A stretch of 64,000 bases of DNA from Aceticella autotrophica (GTDB lineage: Bacteria; Bacillota; Thermoanaerobacteria; Thermoanaerobacterales; Thermoanaerobacteraceae), in assembly GCF_017357865.1 (NCBI RefSeq), contig NZ_CP060096.1, positions 744,001 to 808,000 of the forward strand. The letters are read 5' to 3'. Both the position numbers and the translations under genes were made by a program. Each line of letters opens with the position of its first letter. Positions within the stretch are counted from its first letter, which is position 1. Shown here in pieces: positions 43,564 through 51,794 of this stretch. A model generated the notes under the pieces. That model was not told the DNA's origin, made no database searches, and saw only the letters and a list, made by a program, of their open reading frames with translations.

Positions 43564-44016
43564 ATGCAAATAACCACAAAAAACTTTGGTATTGTAGAAT
43601 ACAACCCTGAAGATATAATTAACTTTGAAGACGGAATACCGGGTTTCGAGAAACTGCATTCATTTTTATTACTGGGGATGAGAAGTGATGATACTCCCTT
43701 TAGATGGCTGCAGGCTCTCGAAGATACTGATATTGCCTTTGCAATTATTGACCCGAGAATATTTAAGCCTGATTATTTTCCGGATATTAGCGAAGATATA
43801 ATAGAAGCTCTTAAAATAGAAGACATAAACCATCTGCTTATATATACAATTGTTGTAATCCCTGATGAAATAGAAAAAATGACTGCAAATTTGAAAGCCC
43901 CTATAATAATAAATGCTAAAAACAATAAGGCAATGCAGCTTATCCTTGATAATGAAAAATATTTAATAAAACATCCAATACTGGAGGAACTCAAAAATGC
44001 TCATACTCACGCGTAA
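43564..44016 (+). CDS. fliW: Flagellar assembly factor FliW
   Basis: A 150-residue FliW. Family blocks: FGIVEYNPEDIINFEDGIPGFE, FRWLQALEDTDIAFAIIDP and LKAPIIINAKNNKAMQLILDNEKY. FliW binds either flagellin or CsrA; when flagellin accumulates inside the cell, CsrA is released and blocks hag translation. GGAG at 43559-43562 precedes ATG 43564. It overlaps csrA by 20 nt. Confidence 0.96.
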   Translation: MQITTKNFGIVEYNPEDIINFEDGIPGFEKLHSFLLLGMRSDDTPFRWLQALEDTDIAFAIIDPRIFKPDYFPDISEDIIEALKIEDINHLLIYTIVVIPDEIEKMTANLKAPIIINAKNNKAMQLILDNEKYLIKHPILEELKNAHTHA

Positions 44017-44224
44017 GATAGGACAATCTGTAATTATAGGGGAAGACATAGAAATAAAAATACTTGGTATCGATGGCGAAAATATCAGTTTGGGAATAAC
44101 TGCCCCCAAAAGTTTATCTATAATCAGAAAAGAACTTCTCGACGTCAAAGATGAAAACAAAAAAGCGGCTGTTATAAACAAAGATACATTAAATAAAATA
44201 GAAAATATTATAAAAAAACGCTAA
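43997..44224 (+). CDS. csrA: Translational regulator CsrA
   Basis: A 75-residue RNA-binding homodimer. The N-terminus LILTRKIGQSVIIGEDIEIKIL is diagnostic; the RNA-contact segment is IRKELLD-type (SIIRKELLDVK). It should bind GGA motifs in the hag leader. ATG 43997 lies in the end of fliW, with CTGGAGGAACTCAAA upstream. Forms the FliW-CsrA-flagellin homeostasis circuit with its neighbours. Confidence 0.96.
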   Translation: MLILTRKIGQSVIIGEDIEIKILGIDGENISLGITAPKSLSIIRKELLDVKDENKKAAVINKDTLNKIENIIKKR

Positions 44225-44248
44225 AGTAATATAAAAACATATCGATAT
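44222..44248 (+). promoter_or_regulatory. Sigma-D promoter of hag
   Basis: TAAA (44222-44225), exactly 15 bases, ATCGATAT (44241-44248), six of eight to GCCGATAT. The -35 overlaps the csrA stop. It gives a leader of about 85-90 nt before the hag start. Confidence 0.72.
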
Positions 44249-44272
44249 ATATAATGTAAACAAAAGATAAGA

Positions 44273-44344
44273 AGTTGGCCAACTGTAAATCCAAGATAAA
44301 AACATAGGCATGGATGCCGAATAAAAATTCAAGGAGGAAGAAAA
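44273..44344 (+). promoter_or_regulatory. hag leader with two CsrA binding sites
   Basis: A hairpin GGCA-TGGA-TGCC (44307-44318) shows GGA in its loop, the preferred CsrA target. A second GGA lies in the ribosome site AAGGAGGA (44331-44338). Spacing between the two GGA is 21 bases. In B. subtilis a loop site and the Shine-Dalgarno site are bound together by one CsrA dimer. A palindrome AGTTGGCCAACT (44273-44284) lies just upstream. Confidence 0.7.
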
Positions 44345-45546
44345 ATGATAATAAACCATAATTTAAGTGCCTTAAATGCATGGAGAGCACTTACAATCAA
44401 TAACACAAACACACAGAAAGCATTAGAGAAACTTTCATCAGGCTACAGAATTAACAGAGCCGGCGATGATGCGGCAGGTCTTGCAATATCAGAGAAGATG
44501 AGAGGACAGATTAACGGTTTAAATCAGGCTACAAGAAATGCACAGGATGGCATATCACTTATTCAGACGGCAGAAGGTGCATTAAATGAGACACATTCGA
44601 TACTTCAAAGAATGAGAGAACTTGTTGTACAGGCGGGTAATGACACAAATACAACAACAGATCGACAAAACATTCAAACAGAATTGAATCAATTGGGAGC
44701 AGAAATAAACAGAATTGCTGGTCAGACGCAATTTAATACAAAGGCTTTATTAGATGGTACTTTAAGTACTACTGCACTGAATTTCCAGATAGGAGCAAAT
44801 GGGAGTCAGGTTGTATCCCTCACAATTGGTGATATGAGTATTTCAGGCATAACCGGCGGTTCAGTGACAACTGTAGGAACGGGAACAGTTTTAAATGTAT
44901 CATCTTGTTATGCAGTTGCAGATATATCAAATGACCTAAGTGTTCTTGATGCTGCAATACAGAGTGTTTCAGCACAAAGAGGCAATCTTGGTGCTTTACA
45001 GAATCGTTTAGAGCATACAATAAATAATCTTGGAACAGCATCAGAAAACTTAACAGCAGCAGAATCACGTATCAGAGACGTTGATTATGCTAAGGCCGCA
45101 TAAGGCTAAGGCACAGTCGTCCTGACTGGTAACGGTCAGGAGTATTATCGGGTGAATTGCTGGAAACCCCTTAGAGCTCCACACCCTACAACGTAATCTG
45201 AAAGGATAAGCGTGATAGGCCAAAAAGTGTGGGGATTGGGCAATCAGCAGCCGAGCCCCTGTACCGAAAGGTGGGGGAAGGTTCAACGACTAAGGCATAC
45301 CACCTAAGAGCATAAAGCTATGGTGATGAAGTCTGTAGGGTGAAGAATTTTACACCCGAAGTACCCGACCCCTTAAGTAATTTAAAGGGTGAAGATATAG
45401 TCTGGTCAATAGTGAAAACTATTGTGGCGACGATGGCCAAAGAAATGATGGAATTTACAAAAGACAACGTATTGAATCAGGCAGCGACAGCAATGCTAGC
45501 TCAGGCAAATCAACAACCACAGACAGTATTACAATTACTTAGATAA
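44345..45546 (+). CDS. hag: Flagellin, gene split by a group I intron (exons 44345-45085 and 45433-45546)
   Basis: Exon 1 encodes 247 residues starting MIINHNLSALNAWRALTI, with the D0/D1 blocks KLSSGYRINRAGDDAAGLAISEKMRGQ and the C-terminal LENTI-like LEHTINNLGTASENLTAAESRIRDVD. Unspliced, it stops after three more sense residues and is missing the essential C-terminal helix. Exon 2 (45433-45546) encodes MAKEMMEFTKDNVLNQAATA and ends QTVLQLLR, the universal flagellin C-terminus. Joining 45085 to 45433 gives DVD-MAKEMMEF with no gain or loss, making a 284-residue protein. Start has CAAGGAGGAAG. Without splicing no functional filament protein is possible. Confidence 0.93.
45086..45432 (+). ncRNA. 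Self-splicing group I intron (347 nt, no ORF) in hag
   Basis: The four conserved elements are in order: P (AATTGCTGGAAACCCC, 45155-45170), Q (CAATCAGCAGCCGAG, 45241), R (GTTCAACGACTAAGG, 45281) and S (GAAGATATAGTCT, 45391-45403). P4 pairs TTGCTG with CAGCAG; P7 pairs GACTA (45288-45292) with TAGTC (45398-45402). P2 is TCCTGAC/GTCAGGA (45120-45141). P9 is CAATAGT-GAAA-ACTATTG (45407-45424). Exon 1 ends in T and the intron ends in G, as required, and a U-G pair at the 5' splice site can form with AGTCG (45115-45119). A junction three bases downstream on both sides would give Y instead of M. Confidence 0.93.
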
Positions 45547-45551
45547 CAATT

Positions 45552-45575
45552 AAGGGAGGCAAAGCCTCCCTTTAA
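45552..45575 (+). terminator. Terminator of hag
   Basis: AAGGGAGGC, loop AAA, GCCTCCCTT, then TAAT. Starts five bases after the stop. Confidence 0.88.
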
Positions 45576-45798
45576 TCATTTATACATAATAGCAACAACT
45601 TTTGAACATACGTTTTTCTAATATAATTTGTTTAAAATAAATTTTATACTATACCAATTTAGATAGGTGACACCTGATCAAATAGATTACTTAATATGCC
45701 GTATCTGAATATAAATTCGTAATTTTATACTTTTCTATTTAACTTTATGTAAAATTTGCCGATTAATATAATAGATAAGATATTTAAAGGATGATTGT
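45576..45798. other. AT-rich intergenic DNA after hag
   Basis: No gene is visible. Near its end lies the candidate sigma-D promoter at 45739-45765. Confidence 0.5.
45739..45765 (+). promoter_or_regulatory. Candidate sigma-D promoter before the glycosylation remnants
   Basis: TTAA (45739-45742), exactly 15 bases, GCCGATTA (45758-45765). The -10 matches GCCGAT; the -35 is weak. If real, it would tie the downstream sugar genes to flagellar expression. Confidence 0.4.
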
Positions 45799-45852
45799 AT
45801 AAAAGGGATTATATTGGCAGGAGGAACAGGCTCAAGGTTATATCCTCTGTAA
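45799..45852 (+). pseudogene. Fragment of glucose-1-phosphate thymidylyltransferase (RfbA) N-terminus
   Basis: A readable stretch KGIILAGGTGSRLYPL is the nucleotide-binding start of RfbA/RmlA, then a TAA at 45850-45852. The expected ATG before it reads ATA, with AAAGGATGATTGT upstream as a relic ribosome site. Only this tip of the gene remains. Confidence 0.75.
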
Positions 45853-45889
45853 AGGATTTAGCCAAGGTATATATTTTTAAAAATAAACA

Positions 45890-46095
45890 GGGGTTCATGG
45901 TGTGTATTTTAGGTCAAATAGTGGTAAGAGTACATGGTATGATTTTGCTAAAAGGATATTTGAACTTAAAGTACGACTGTAAAAGTAATTGCTATTAGTT
46001 CAGAAGAATAGAATGTTCCTGCAAAAAGACCAAAATATTAAGTGATTGATAATTTTATTTTAAGACAGAGGCTTAATTATTAATTATTGAGAAGA
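45890..46095 (+). pseudogene. Fragment of dTDP-4-dehydrorhamnose reductase (RfbD) C-terminus
   Basis: With a frame change and stops, the sequence reads GVHGVYFRSNSGKSTWYDFAKRIFEL, then VKVIAISSEE-NVPAKRPKY-VIDNFIL, the conserved ending of RfbD/RmlD. Stops replace residues at three points. It follows the RfbA tip after about 40 bases, so a deletion has removed the rest of a rhamnose pathway cluster. Confidence 0.72.
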
Positions 46096-46142
46096 ATGCA
46101 ATAAAAGATTATTTAATGGAACTGGGTGATTAGATTAAAATA

Positions 46143-47168
46143 ATGTATATAAATTCTGGCCATTGGTGGCCACATAACAATTTAGATTATGGAATAATAA
46201 GCGGGTTAATTAAACTTGAACAGCAGGTTGTTGCTATTGATATTAGTGAAACATATAATGATTATTTTTATAAAGTTATAAAAGAATTTAATCCCTATTT
46301 TGTTTTTACCTTATTGGGAGCAAATATTAATGTTAATGTTGTTGAGAAAATAAAGAGTATGGGATATAAAATCGGCGTATGGATCGTTGATGACCCTTAT
46401 GATATAAAACAATCAATGAGGTATGCGTTCCATTATGATTTTATTTTTAATACAGAATTAAACGTAATTGATTATTATAAAAAAAATAAACCTTCATCAT
46501 TTTATTTACCTCTCGGTACAAATGAAAATACATTTAAAAAAAATTTTAATATTAACTATAAAAGTGATTATTTGTGTTATAGGTACTGGTTTTAGAAACA
46601 GAGTAGATATTATAGATACTATTTATAAAAATGTTAGTAAATATGACATTAAAATAATAGGAATTTTATGGGGTAAACTAAAAAGTTACAATCTAATAAA
46701 AGACAAAATAAAATTAATCGCTATTTCTGATGAAGAAGCATCTAAGTATTATTCTAATGTGAAGATAAATTTAAATATACATAGAGCTTATAATGATGAT
46801 ACTATTAAAAAGTTAAATATAGATAAAATTAAAGCTATCTCTCCTAATAACAGGACCTTTGATATATCAGCAGTAGGAGGATTTCAGATAGTGGATTATA
46901 GAGAAGATTTAGATAGATTTTATAAAATTGGTGAAGAAATAGTAGCATATGATGATGTTAAAGATTTAATAAATAAAATACATTATTATCTTGAACATGA
47001 TGAGGAACGTATAAAATTGCTGAAAATGCATATCAAAGAACAATAATAGAGCATCTTTTTGTAAATAGGTTAAGCGATATGATAAAGATTATAGAACGAA
47101 TCGATAGACAAGTAGTCAAAAATTTTGACAAGAATTACAATTATTATATAAAAATTTCATGTTTATAA
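46143..47168 (+). pseudogene. CgeB-like glycosyltransferase gene with frameshifts
   Basis: Part one (46143-46595) encodes MYINSGHWWPHNNLDYGIISGL and KIGVWIVDDPYDIKQSM, the DUF3880-like N-terminal half. Frame changes near 46570; part two (to 47046) continues VIGTGFRNRVDIIDTIY and ISAVGGFQIVDYREDL, a GT-B C-terminal domain. A second change near 47010-47020 is needed to read KIAENAYQRTIIEHLF to TAA at 47166-47168. CgeB-family proteins are found in spore coat and flagellar glycosylation loci. Both changes occur in A/T runs; sequencing error or phase variation is possible. Confidence 0.72.
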
Positions 47169-47202
47169 GTATATATATGAATATAAGTAAAGGAGAAAGA
47201 AA

Positions 47203-50200
47203 ATGATTGATAATTTATGTAGTATAATTATATTGACACACAATCAATTAGAATATACTAAATTATGCATAGAAAGTATCAGAAAATATACTGATGTACC
47301 TTATGAAATTATTGTTGTTGATAATGGTTCTACCGATGGAACTGTAGATTATCTTGAAAAGCAAAATGATATCACACTAATTAAGAATAGCGAAAACTTA
47401 GGGTTTGCTAAGGGGTGCAATCAAGGCATAGCTGTTTCTAAAGGAGAATTTATTGTATTACTAAATAATGACACGATAGTAACTAAAAATTGGCTTAAAA
47501 ACATGATAGATTTTATAAATACACATGAAGATGCAGGTATCGTAGGTCCTGTAACTAATAACATTTCTGGTGATCAAAAAATTATTACATATTATAAAAA
47601 TATTAATGATATGCATGAATTTGCTGGAAAATTTAATGTGCAAAATCAAAAGTGGAGAAAAAGTTTAAGATTAGTTGGTTATTGCATGGTTATGAGAAAA
47701 GAACTATTTAGAGAAATTGGACTTTTAGATGAAAATTATGGTATTGGCAACTTTGAGGATGATGATTTATGTTTGAGAGCACTTTTAAAAGGTTATAATT
47801 TATATATTAATGATACAACTTTTATTCATCACTTTGGAAGTGTTACATTTAAAAATATGGATATTAATTACGCTGAACTTATGAAAAAAAATGAAATTTA
47901 TTTTAAACAAAAATGGGGATATAGCCATTCATATTATTTCTTTAAGCGACCGGAAATCTTAAATAAGATTCCATTGAAGGCAAGAAATATATTAGATGTT
48001 GGTTGCGGAGCGGGTGCATTAGGTTTAGAATTAAAAAATAGGAAATACGTAAAAGTTGTTGGCATTGAACTAAATAATGATATTGCAAAAATAGCTAAAA
48101 ATGTTTTAGACGATGTTATAGTTGGTGATATTGAAAGTTTAGCATTTAATTATCCTGAAAATTACTTTGATACTATAATATTGGCAGATGTACTTGAGCA
48201 TTTAAGAGATCCATGGTCAACCTTAACAAAAATGAAAAGGTATCTTAAAGATGATGGTATTTTTATAGTTAGTATACCGAATATTAATCATATTTCAATT
48301 ATATTAAAATTACTAGGTGGCAATTTTGAATATGAGGATGCGGGCTTGTTAGATAAAACTCATTTAAGATTTTTTACTAAAAATACAATATTGCAAGCAT
48401 TTAGAGAAAGCAAGTTTGAAATTTTAAATATTGAGAATATCGTATTAAATAATGACTATTTTAAGAATATTGCACATATATTTTCTGACATTGCAAAGCA
48501 GTTGAATGTTTCACCAAATTACGAGGAAGAAGGAATTGCATATCAATATATAATAACAGCAAGAAAAAATATCAATTTATATAATATTACTTTATCTCTT
48601 TGCCTTATTACAAAGGATGAAGAAAAAAACATTGCCAGATGCATAAACAGTGTTAAGGATATAGTAGATGAGATAGTCGTTGTAGATACAGGTTCGAAAG
48701 ACAAGACGGTGGAGATCGCCGAAAGCTTTGGTGCTAAAGTTATACATGCAAAATGGGAGGATGATTTCAGTAAGGCAAGAAACATTGCCATAGAAAATGC
48801 TACATCTGATTGGATTCTATTTCTTGATGCTGATGAGGAAATTGCAAAAGAGGATATTGATAAGATAAAGCCATTGCTTAATGATGATAGTATTGAAGCA
48901 TATCTTTTAAAATTTATAAATTACGGAGGAAATACAATAGGGAATGCTACTTCAGAGGTTCATCATAATTTCAGACTTTTCAGGAACAATGGAAAGATAA
49001 AATATATATACCCTGTACATGAAAATTTAAGGAATGTCATAGAGAATAGAGTGCCTTTATATAAAGTGAGTGATATTAAGATACTTCATTATGGTTATTT
49101 AAGTGAGACAAGAGCAGAAAAGAATAAAACAGAAAGATATATAAGGTTAATATTAAATTACCTTATAAAACATCCTGATGACCAGTTTCAACATTCAAAT
49201 CTTGCTGTGGAGTATTACAATGCCGCTCAATACGAAAAAGCACTTAAACATTTATTGTTAGCTTCGAAAAATATAAACTTGAACACATTTGGTGCTACAA
49301 GAATTATTCGTTATTTAATTCTTACTTATACAGCGTTAAAGGATTATGATACAGCCCTTAAAATAATATATGATGCAAAGCCGTATTATAACACTATGGC
49401 AGATTTTCCCTATCTTGAGGCAATGATATATTTTCAGCAGAAAAGGTATCAGAAAGCTTTGGAAATATTTAAGCAATGTTTAGAGATAGGCGAATACAAT
49501 GGAATATTAGTTTCGATGGGTGGAACAGGAAGTTATAAAGCTCAATTTATGATTGGTTTGTGCAATGAAAAGTTAAACATGTTAAATGACGCTGTTTCAA
49601 ATTATATAGGAGCTTTAAGGTCTAATAGTACATTTCAGGATGCCTTTATAAGACTGTTTGATATCCTCATTAACAATGAAAAGCCTGAAGATATACATCA
49701 GTTTTTTCATAAGTATGTGGATACTGCTTCATACATTAATAAAATAATATTGGCAAGGCTTTATATAAATACAGGGAGATTTGATGTTGCAAAGCAATAT
49801 CTTGATAATGTTAATATTGATATTGAAGGTTTAAATAGTTTAAAAAGTATCATATATATGGGATTGAAAGACTATGAAAATGCTATAAAGCATTTTGAGA
49901 TGGAATATGGCAAAGCAAAAGAAGAAGCCAATTATAGAGAAGTTTTATGTTATATAATATTGAATGATATAAATAAGGCAAAGGAGTTGCTATGGAAGAT
50001 ATCTGATTCATCTGATAAAAAGTTGTATATGAATATAGTTGGTGAAATGAACGCAAAATTCGAAGAAGTCAAAGATAGCTATTTCAATTTGCTTGACCTC
50101 TTAATTAAATTAAAGGAATTTGATTTATACAATAATGTTCTAAGTTTGTATGTAGGCAGATTTGCGAGAGAGGATTATGAAAGATATGGACAGATGATGA

Positions 50201-50499
50201 TAAACAATGGGCTTGATGAGCTGGCGGTTGAAGCGTATATAAAAGCAGCAGACCTGAATAGCCAGAATCCGGAGGTTTACAGATACCTTTCAGAGAAAGC
50301 TCTAAAGCAAAATATGTATGATGAAGCATTGTCTTTAGCAGCAAATGCCTTCAATTTAGATAAAAAAGATGTGGATAATTATGCGCTGATTTATAAAATA
50401 TACAGAGTAATAGGGCAAAATGATGAAGCAGAGGAAGTTAATATGATGATAAGAGAAATATATCCTGAGATAGACTTAAGAGAATTAACCGTTATATAA
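47203..50499 (+). CDS. Fused glycosyltransferase-methyltransferase-glycosyltransferase-TPR protein
   Basis: A 1098-residue protein of four parts. Residues 1-240: GT2 (GT-A) with IIVVDNGSTDGT, LLNNDT and a C-terminal GNFEDDDLC acceptor block. Residues 255-440: SAM methyltransferase with ILDVGCGAGALG and LADVLEHLRDPW. Residues 460-680: second GT2 with IVVVDTGSKDKT and ILFLDADEE, of the SunS/flagellar type, and HHNFRLFRNNG. Residues 680-1098: tetratricopeptide repeats (QYEKALKHLLLASKN, YQKALEIFKQCL, and more). Position after hag points to flagellin or surface glycan decoration. AAGGAGAAAGAAA precedes ATG 47203. Confidence 0.85.
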   Translation: MIDNLCSIIILTHNQLEYTKLCIESIRKYTDVPYEIIVVDNGSTDGTVDYLEKQNDITLIKNSENLGFAKGCNQGIAVSKGEFIVLLNNDTIVTKNWLKNMIDFINTHEDAGIVGPVTNNISGDQKIITYYKNINDMHEFAGKFNVQNQKWRKSLRLVGYCMVMRKELFREIGLLDENYGIGNFEDDDLCLRALLKGYNLYINDTTFIHHFGSVTFKNMDINYAELMKKNEIYFKQKWGYSHSYYFFKRPEILNKIPLKARNILDVGCGAGALGLELKNRKYVKVVGIELNNDIAKIAKNVLDDVIVGDIESLAFNYPENYFDTIILADVLEHLRDPWSTLTKMKRYLKDDGIFIVSIPNINHISIILKLLGGNFEYEDAGLLDKTHLRFFTKNTILQAFRESKFEILNIENIVLNNDYFKNIAHIFSDIAKQLNVSPNYEEEGIAYQYIITARKNINLYNITLSLCLITKDEEKNIARCINSVKDIVDEIVVVDTGSKDKTVEIAESFGAKVIHAKWEDDFSKARNIAIENATSDWILFLDADEEIAKEDIDKIKPLLNDDSIEAYLLKFINYGGNTIGNATSEVHHNFRLFRNNGKIKYIYPVHENLRNVIENRVPLYKVSDIKILHYGYLSETRAEKNKTERYIRLILNYLIKHPDDQFQHSNLAVEYYNAAQYEKALKHLLLASKNINLNTFGATRIIRYLILTYTALKDYDTALKIIYDAKPYYNTMADFPYLEAMIYFQQKRYQKALEIFKQCLEIGEYNGILVSMGGTGSYKAQFMIGLCNEKLNMLNDAVSNYIGALRSNSTFQDAFIRLFDILINNEKPEDIHQFFHKYVDTASYINKIILARLYINTGRFDVAKQYLDNVNIDIEGLNSLKSIIYMGLKDYENAIKHFEMEYGKAKEEANYREVLCYIILNDINKAKELLWKISDSSDKKLYMNIVGEMNAKFEEVKDSYFNLLDLLIKLKEFDLYNNVLSLYVGRFAREDYERYGQMMINNGLDELAVEAYIKAADLNSQNPEVYRYLSEKALKQNMYDEALSLAANAFNLDKKDVDNYALIYKIYRVIGQNDEAEEVNMMIREIYPEIDLRELTVI

Positions 50500-50511
50500 G
50501 TATAAACTTAG

Positions 50512-50537
50512 AAGAGAGGAGTTCCTCTCTTTTTTGC
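50512..50537 (+). terminator. Terminator of the large glycosyltransferase gene
   Basis: AGAGAGGA, loop GT, TCCTCTCT, then six T in all. Confidence 0.85.
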
Positions 50538-50801
50538 TTTTAGTTATTACATCGGGACAGAGATTCTTCGCTTCGCTCATAATGACATAAAGTGGATAGT
50601 GCTTTCATGTAGCCATATTTTTACCACAAAATTTTATCAGCACCTTCGACGGTAGCATTTTAAGATAAAACATTTTTAACAAGTAAAATTGATGATATAA
50701 TTATTTTAAAAGGTTATAAAGGCTAAGGAAGTGAGTCTTTTTCATAGGATGATTCTTAAATATTAATTTATTTTTTCAAACTAAGATTGGAGTGGATTTT
50801 T
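50538..50801. other. Intergenic DNA before the DpnI-like gene
   Basis: About 260 bases with no gene. It includes AGATTCTTCGCTTCGCTCA and ATGACA (50570-50586), a form of a short dispersed repeat often seen in clostridial genomes (from memory). No clear promoter. Confidence 0.35.
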
Positions 50802-51587
50802 GTGAAAATTGATGGGACTCTTTATAATTATTATAAGAAGTATAGTACATTATACAAAAATAAATCGCAATTGATTAGGGTTATTTCTGAAAACTGGTTT
50901 AGAGATAATATGTATTGTCCATTTTGTACAAGGGAAAAAATAAATGCATATAATAATAATCATCCTGTAGCAGATTTTTTTTGTGATTTTTGTGGAGAGG
51001 AATTTCAGCTAAAATCAAAAAAACAGAAACTAAGTAATATTGTTGTTGATGGTGAGTATTATAAAATGATGGATGCTATATATTCTAATTCAGTACCTAA
51101 TTTTTTATTTATGAGCTATAGTTCAAAATTTGATTCTATCTGCGATTTATTGATTATTCCAAAAGAATTCATAGTACCAGGGATTATTCAAAAAAGAAAA
51201 CCTTTATCAAATTTTGCTCGAAGGTCAGGATGGACAGGTTGCAATATTATCTTAGAAAATATTCCTGATGCTGGTAAGGTCTTTGCTATTAAGAATAGAA
51301 ATGTAATTAATATGGTAGAAGTAAGAGCAAGTATAGAAAGAATAGCTTTTTATAGAGAAATCAAGGAAATTGAAAGAAGAGGTTGGATTATTGATATTTT
51401 AAATGTAATTGCACGAATTAAAAAAGAAGTTTTTAACTTGAAAGATGTATATACATACGTTCCATATTTAAAAAGTCTTCACCCTAATAATAATAACATC
51501 GAGGCAAAAATAAGACAGCAACTTCAGATACTTAGGGACAATGGCATTATTGAATTTTTAGGAAGAGGTGTATATAAAAAAATATAG
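50802..51587 (+). CDS. DpnI-like methyl-dependent restriction endonuclease
   Basis: A 261-residue homologue of DpnI, which cuts GATC only when its adenine is methylated. The catalytic region reads PVADFFCDFCGEEFQLKSKK (D58, K71), with zinc ligands C39, C42, C61, C64. The DpnI acid at the ExK position is Q69 here. Then PNFLFMSY, FIVPGIIQKRKPL, ARRSGWTGCNI and a C-terminal winged helix, IRQQLQILRDNGIIEFLGRGVYKK, that also recognises methyladenine. GTG 50802 is chosen for GGAGTGG five bases upstream; a TTG at 50787 would add five residues. No methyltransferase is next to it, as expected for this type. Confidence 0.88.
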   Translation: MKIDGTLYNYYKKYSTLYKNKSQLIRVISENWFRDNMYCPFCTREKINAYNNNHPVADFFCDFCGEEFQLKSKKQKLSNIVVDGEYYKMMDAIYSNSVPNFLFMSYSSKFDSICDLLIIPKEFIVPGIIQKRKPLSNFARRSGWTGCNIILENIPDAGKVFAIKNRNVINMVEVRASIERIAFYREIKEIERRGWIIDILNVIARIKKEVFNLKDVYTYVPYLKSLHPNNNNIEAKIRQQLQILRDNGIIEFLGRGVYKKI

Positions 51588-51597
51588 GAGATGATTT

Positions 51598-51730
51598 TGA
51601 ACATTAATATTAAAATTATTAACTGGGGATTTTAATTATGAAGATGCAGGTCTTTTAGATAAAACACATTTAAGATTTTTTACAAAAAATACAATATTAA
51701 AAATGTTTGAGAGAAGCGGAAGCCTCCTGA
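51598..51730 (+). pseudogene. Fragment of a methyltransferase domain (paralogue of the large GT protein)
   Basis: In frame from 51607 the sequence reads ILKLLTGDFNYEDAGLLDKT and HLRFFTKNTILKMFERSG, nearly identical to residues 368-405 of the protein at 47203 (ILKLLGGNFEYEDAGLLDKT). It has no start and ends after about 40 codons. It suggests that a second such gene once stood here or that a partial duplication occurred. Confidence 0.8.
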
Positions 51731-51794
51731 CTAAAGACGAGGAGAAAAACATTTACCGTTCAAAAACAGTATCAAAGACATAATTATTTAATAT

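Noticed and set aside
45340-45546. Open frame reading through the intron's 3' part into the flagellin C-terminus
   Set aside because: Its first 31 codons lie in the catalytic core of the group I intron and have no ribosome site; only the part after 45433 is exon.
44345-45546. Flagellin as a simple frameshifted pseudogene
   Set aside because: The missing C-terminus is present intact 347 bases downstream, and the interruption contains all group I core elements.
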